DNA of 16,047 nt from the NCBI GenBank assembly GCA_934755305.1, contig CAKVLD010000065.1, positions 1 through 16,047 on the forward strand, read 5' to 3'. Shown piece by piece: positions 14,661 to 16,047 of this stretch. The notes under the pieces were generated by a model that was given only the letters and a program-made list of their open reading frames with translations, was not told where the DNA came from and ran no database searches. The position numbers were made by a program, and so were the translations under genes. Source of the stretch: an uncultured Clostridium sp. (GTDB taxonomy: Bacteria > Bacillota > Clostridia > Clostridiales > Clostridiaceae). Position 1 is the first letter of the stretch, and each line of letters opens with the position of its first letter.

Positions 14661-15467
14661 TTAACATTTTTTCTTGCATTTCTCAATTTCCTTTTTATTA
14701 GCATCGTTTAAATTTACAGATATACCTGCACAATTAATAACAGCTCCACTATTAGCATTAGATAAAAGTACTATTTCATCATAATCAACTACATTACCAC
14801 TCCATTCATTAACGTCAAAAACCTTTCTAAATTCAAACCAATCAGTAAAAACTGGTAACCACTTTTCACCTGCTTTATTAGTAACACTTGCTATACATGT
14901 AATAGCACTTTTTCTTTTTACCTCTACTTTATCTCCCTCTGTTTCTGATACAAGTTTATTTTCAACTTTTATTGGAATAATAAACTTACCATTAACAATC
15001 TCTTTGAATAAATTTTCTTGTAACTTTATAATTTCCTCATCTTTACCCTCATATTTATTTTTATTATTAAGATTTTGAAAATACCTTATAATAAAGTTTT
15101 GTATTTTAGGATTGGTTACAGGAATATTTTCTTCTAGCATATTATCAAAGCTTTGAGGTGCTATTATTTCATTCCTTTCAATTACTGTATCTAAAGTACC
15201 TTTATCTACTACTACTTCCTCAATGCCTAATCTATGTAATTCTGATAGAATGACACTTTTATTATGTGGATTTATTTCCCCCATTCTTATATAACTATTA
15301 TTTTGTTTAAGGTCTTCAACTATTTTTTCTGCATTCTCTTTTTTAGTAAAAATCCAGCTTCTATTCTCTTCATCTATATATAGATAACTAGCTGATGCAT
15401 TATATGCTATAAATAATTCTTTAGATTTAATAATTTGATTGACTAGTTCTTTTTTATTGTTATTCAT
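14661..15467 (-). CDS. SseB-domain protein
   Basis: A 268-residue cytoplasmic protein with no signal peptide. The C-terminal half (about 134-255) matches the SseB N-terminal-type domain: GKFIIPIKV, then ITCIASVTNKAGEKWLPVFTDW with the characteristic LPVFTD (202-207), and SGAVINCAGISVNL near 240-253. The N-terminal half (about 1-110, with YLYIDEENRSWIFTKKENAE) is an alpha/beta region I do not recognise as a named family; it may be a divergent SseB-related repeat. E. coli SseB is named for enhanced serine sensitivity, but the biochemical role of the domain is unclear, so no function is proposed. The protein ends in a Lys/Cys tail. AAGGGGGA precedes the ATG by 3-4 bases. No terminator separates it from the thlA promoter. 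Confidence 0.7.
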   Translation of the reverse strand: MNNNKKELVNQIIKSKELFIAYNASASYLYIDEENRSWIFTKKENAEKIVEDLKQNNSYIRMGEINPHNKSVILSELHRLGIEEVVVDKGTLDTVIERNEIIAPQSFDNMLEENIPVTNPKIQNFIIRYFQNLNNKNKYEGKDEEIIKLQENLFKEIVNGKFIIPIKVENKLVSETEGDKVEVKRKSAITCIASVTNKAGEKWLPVFTDWFEFRKVFDVNEWSGNVVDYDEIVLLSNANSGAVINCAGISVNLNDANKKEIEKCKKKC

Positions 15468-15492
15468 ATTTCCCCCTTAAAACATCTTCATA

Positions 15493-15520
15493 ATATTATA
15501 AATTCTTATACCTTTTTCAA
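15493..15520 (-). promoter_or_regulatory. Candidate promoter of the SseB-domain gene
   Basis: TTGAAA (15515-15520) and TAATAT (15493-15498) on the minus strand, 16-base spacer, about 25 bases before the start codon at 15467. The -10 could also be read one register away (TATAAT-like). Confidence 0.5.
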
Positions 15521-15765
15521 TTTTTATAAAATTAAAGTTTAATGAATTTTTCGTATAAAAAAATCATATAATCTTATGTTAAATTTTTACCTTATAGTAA
15601 AATACTACCCAACCATTATATCATTTTCTTTAAGATTATGTAATCATTTTCTAAAATAATATTTAAATACTATTATCTTATTTAAACACATGTGAGTACT
15701 CAAATACTAATCTTGCATTAAAATTATGCTTAATTACTTTCTAACATTTTTAGTATATTTAGTTC
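15521..15765. other. AT-rich intergenic stretch without a gene
   Basis: No open frame with a ribosome binding site is visible on either strand. The only structure noted is a 9-bp inverted repeat, ATAATCTTA at 15568-15576 with TAAGATTAT at 15631-15639, which is weak given the composition. Confidence 0.5.
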
Positions 15766-15971
15766 TAATTGAAGTCACTTTTTTTAGCCATTCAAAAGGT
15801 TCAAAAAGAAAAATAATTCATTTTAAGAATATTTTTGACTTTTTTTCTTTTTGGTTCTTTTGAGGCACTATAATTATTTTTTAACGTTTTAGCTTCTTAG
15901 ATAGCAGAAAGCCTTGTATTAATCAGGTTTTCTTACTCTGAAAATTTTATAAGTTCTTATACATTAAAAAA
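15766..15971. repeat. Structured intergenic repeat, copy 2
   Basis: The second copy of the element at 5253-5458, same orientation and net length. The hairpin is kept: GCC 15787-15789 with GGC 15864-15866, CAAAAG 15793-15798 with CTTTTG 15857-15862, and CAAAAAGAAAAA (15802-15813) with the complementary 15842-15853. A T-T mismatch of copy 1 (5290/5340) is an A-T pair here (15803/15852), while the loop has been replaced. Its right end abuts the terminator at 15966-15993. Confidence 0.7.
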
Positions 15972-15993
15972 GCCACAAGGAAATCCCTGTGGC
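15966..15993 (-). terminator. Terminator of a minus-strand gene beyond the window
   Basis: On the minus strand GCCACAGGG, loop ATTT, CCTTGTGGC (one mismatch) is followed directly by TTTTTT (15971-15966). The gene it serves must lie to the right of 16047; bases 15994-16047 show no recognisable coding sequence. Confidence 0.8.
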
Positions 15994-16047
15994 CATGTAT
16001 ATAACTATATTCAAATCAATTAATTATCTTAATAATTGAAGAACGTT

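Overview
The window looks like chromosomal DNA of a low-G+C Gram-positive anaerobe, most likely Clostridium sensu stricto. The evidence is very AT-rich DNA, purine-rich ribosome binding sites with G runs, a clostridial-type acetyl-CoA acetyltransferase, and wall-anchored secreted enzymes. I see no phage, plasmid or transposase gene, and no rRNA, tRNA or CRISPR array. Species assignment is inference.

Layout: (1) 54-1169, plus strand, an ArsB/SLC13-type membrane permease, converging on (2) 1311-4922, minus strand, a 1203-residue secreted YfkN-type nucleotide phosphoesterase with two complete catalytic units. (3) 4923-5480 is a 558-base gap holding the yfkN promoter, an orphan terminator-like hairpin, three short direct repeats and copy 1 of a ~206-base structured repeat. 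(4) 5481-6170, plus strand, a YjjG-like HAD nucleotidase, converges on (5) a minus-strand operon (7976 to 6286) of a 2H phosphoesterase, a GNAT acetyltransferase and a second HAD phosphatase. (6) A second minus-strand operon (9089 to 8195) holds two GNAT acetyltransferases, and its promoter lies inside a perfect 24-bp inverted repeat. (7) 9290-12976 is a second full-length YfkN-type enzyme, a paralogue of the first. (8) 13301-14476 is the thiolase thlA. (9) 14661-15467 is an SseB-domain protein. (10) 15468-16047 holds copy 2 of the structured repeat and the terminator of a minus-strand gene lying beyond the window.

Functionally the window is rich in nucleotide and phosphate-ester hydrolases. 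The two surface enzymes would degrade 2',3'-cyclic nucleotides, 3'-nucleotides and 5'-nucleotides outside the cell. The YjjG-like HAD, the second HAD and the 2H enzyme would act in the cytoplasm. The two yfkN promoters share a 34-base arrangement of CGAATTA and TTCG half-sites around the -35 element, which suggests co-regulation. The most unusual non-coding feature is the 206-base repeat: two diverged copies 10.5 kb apart keep a long imperfect hairpin even though the loop has been replaced.
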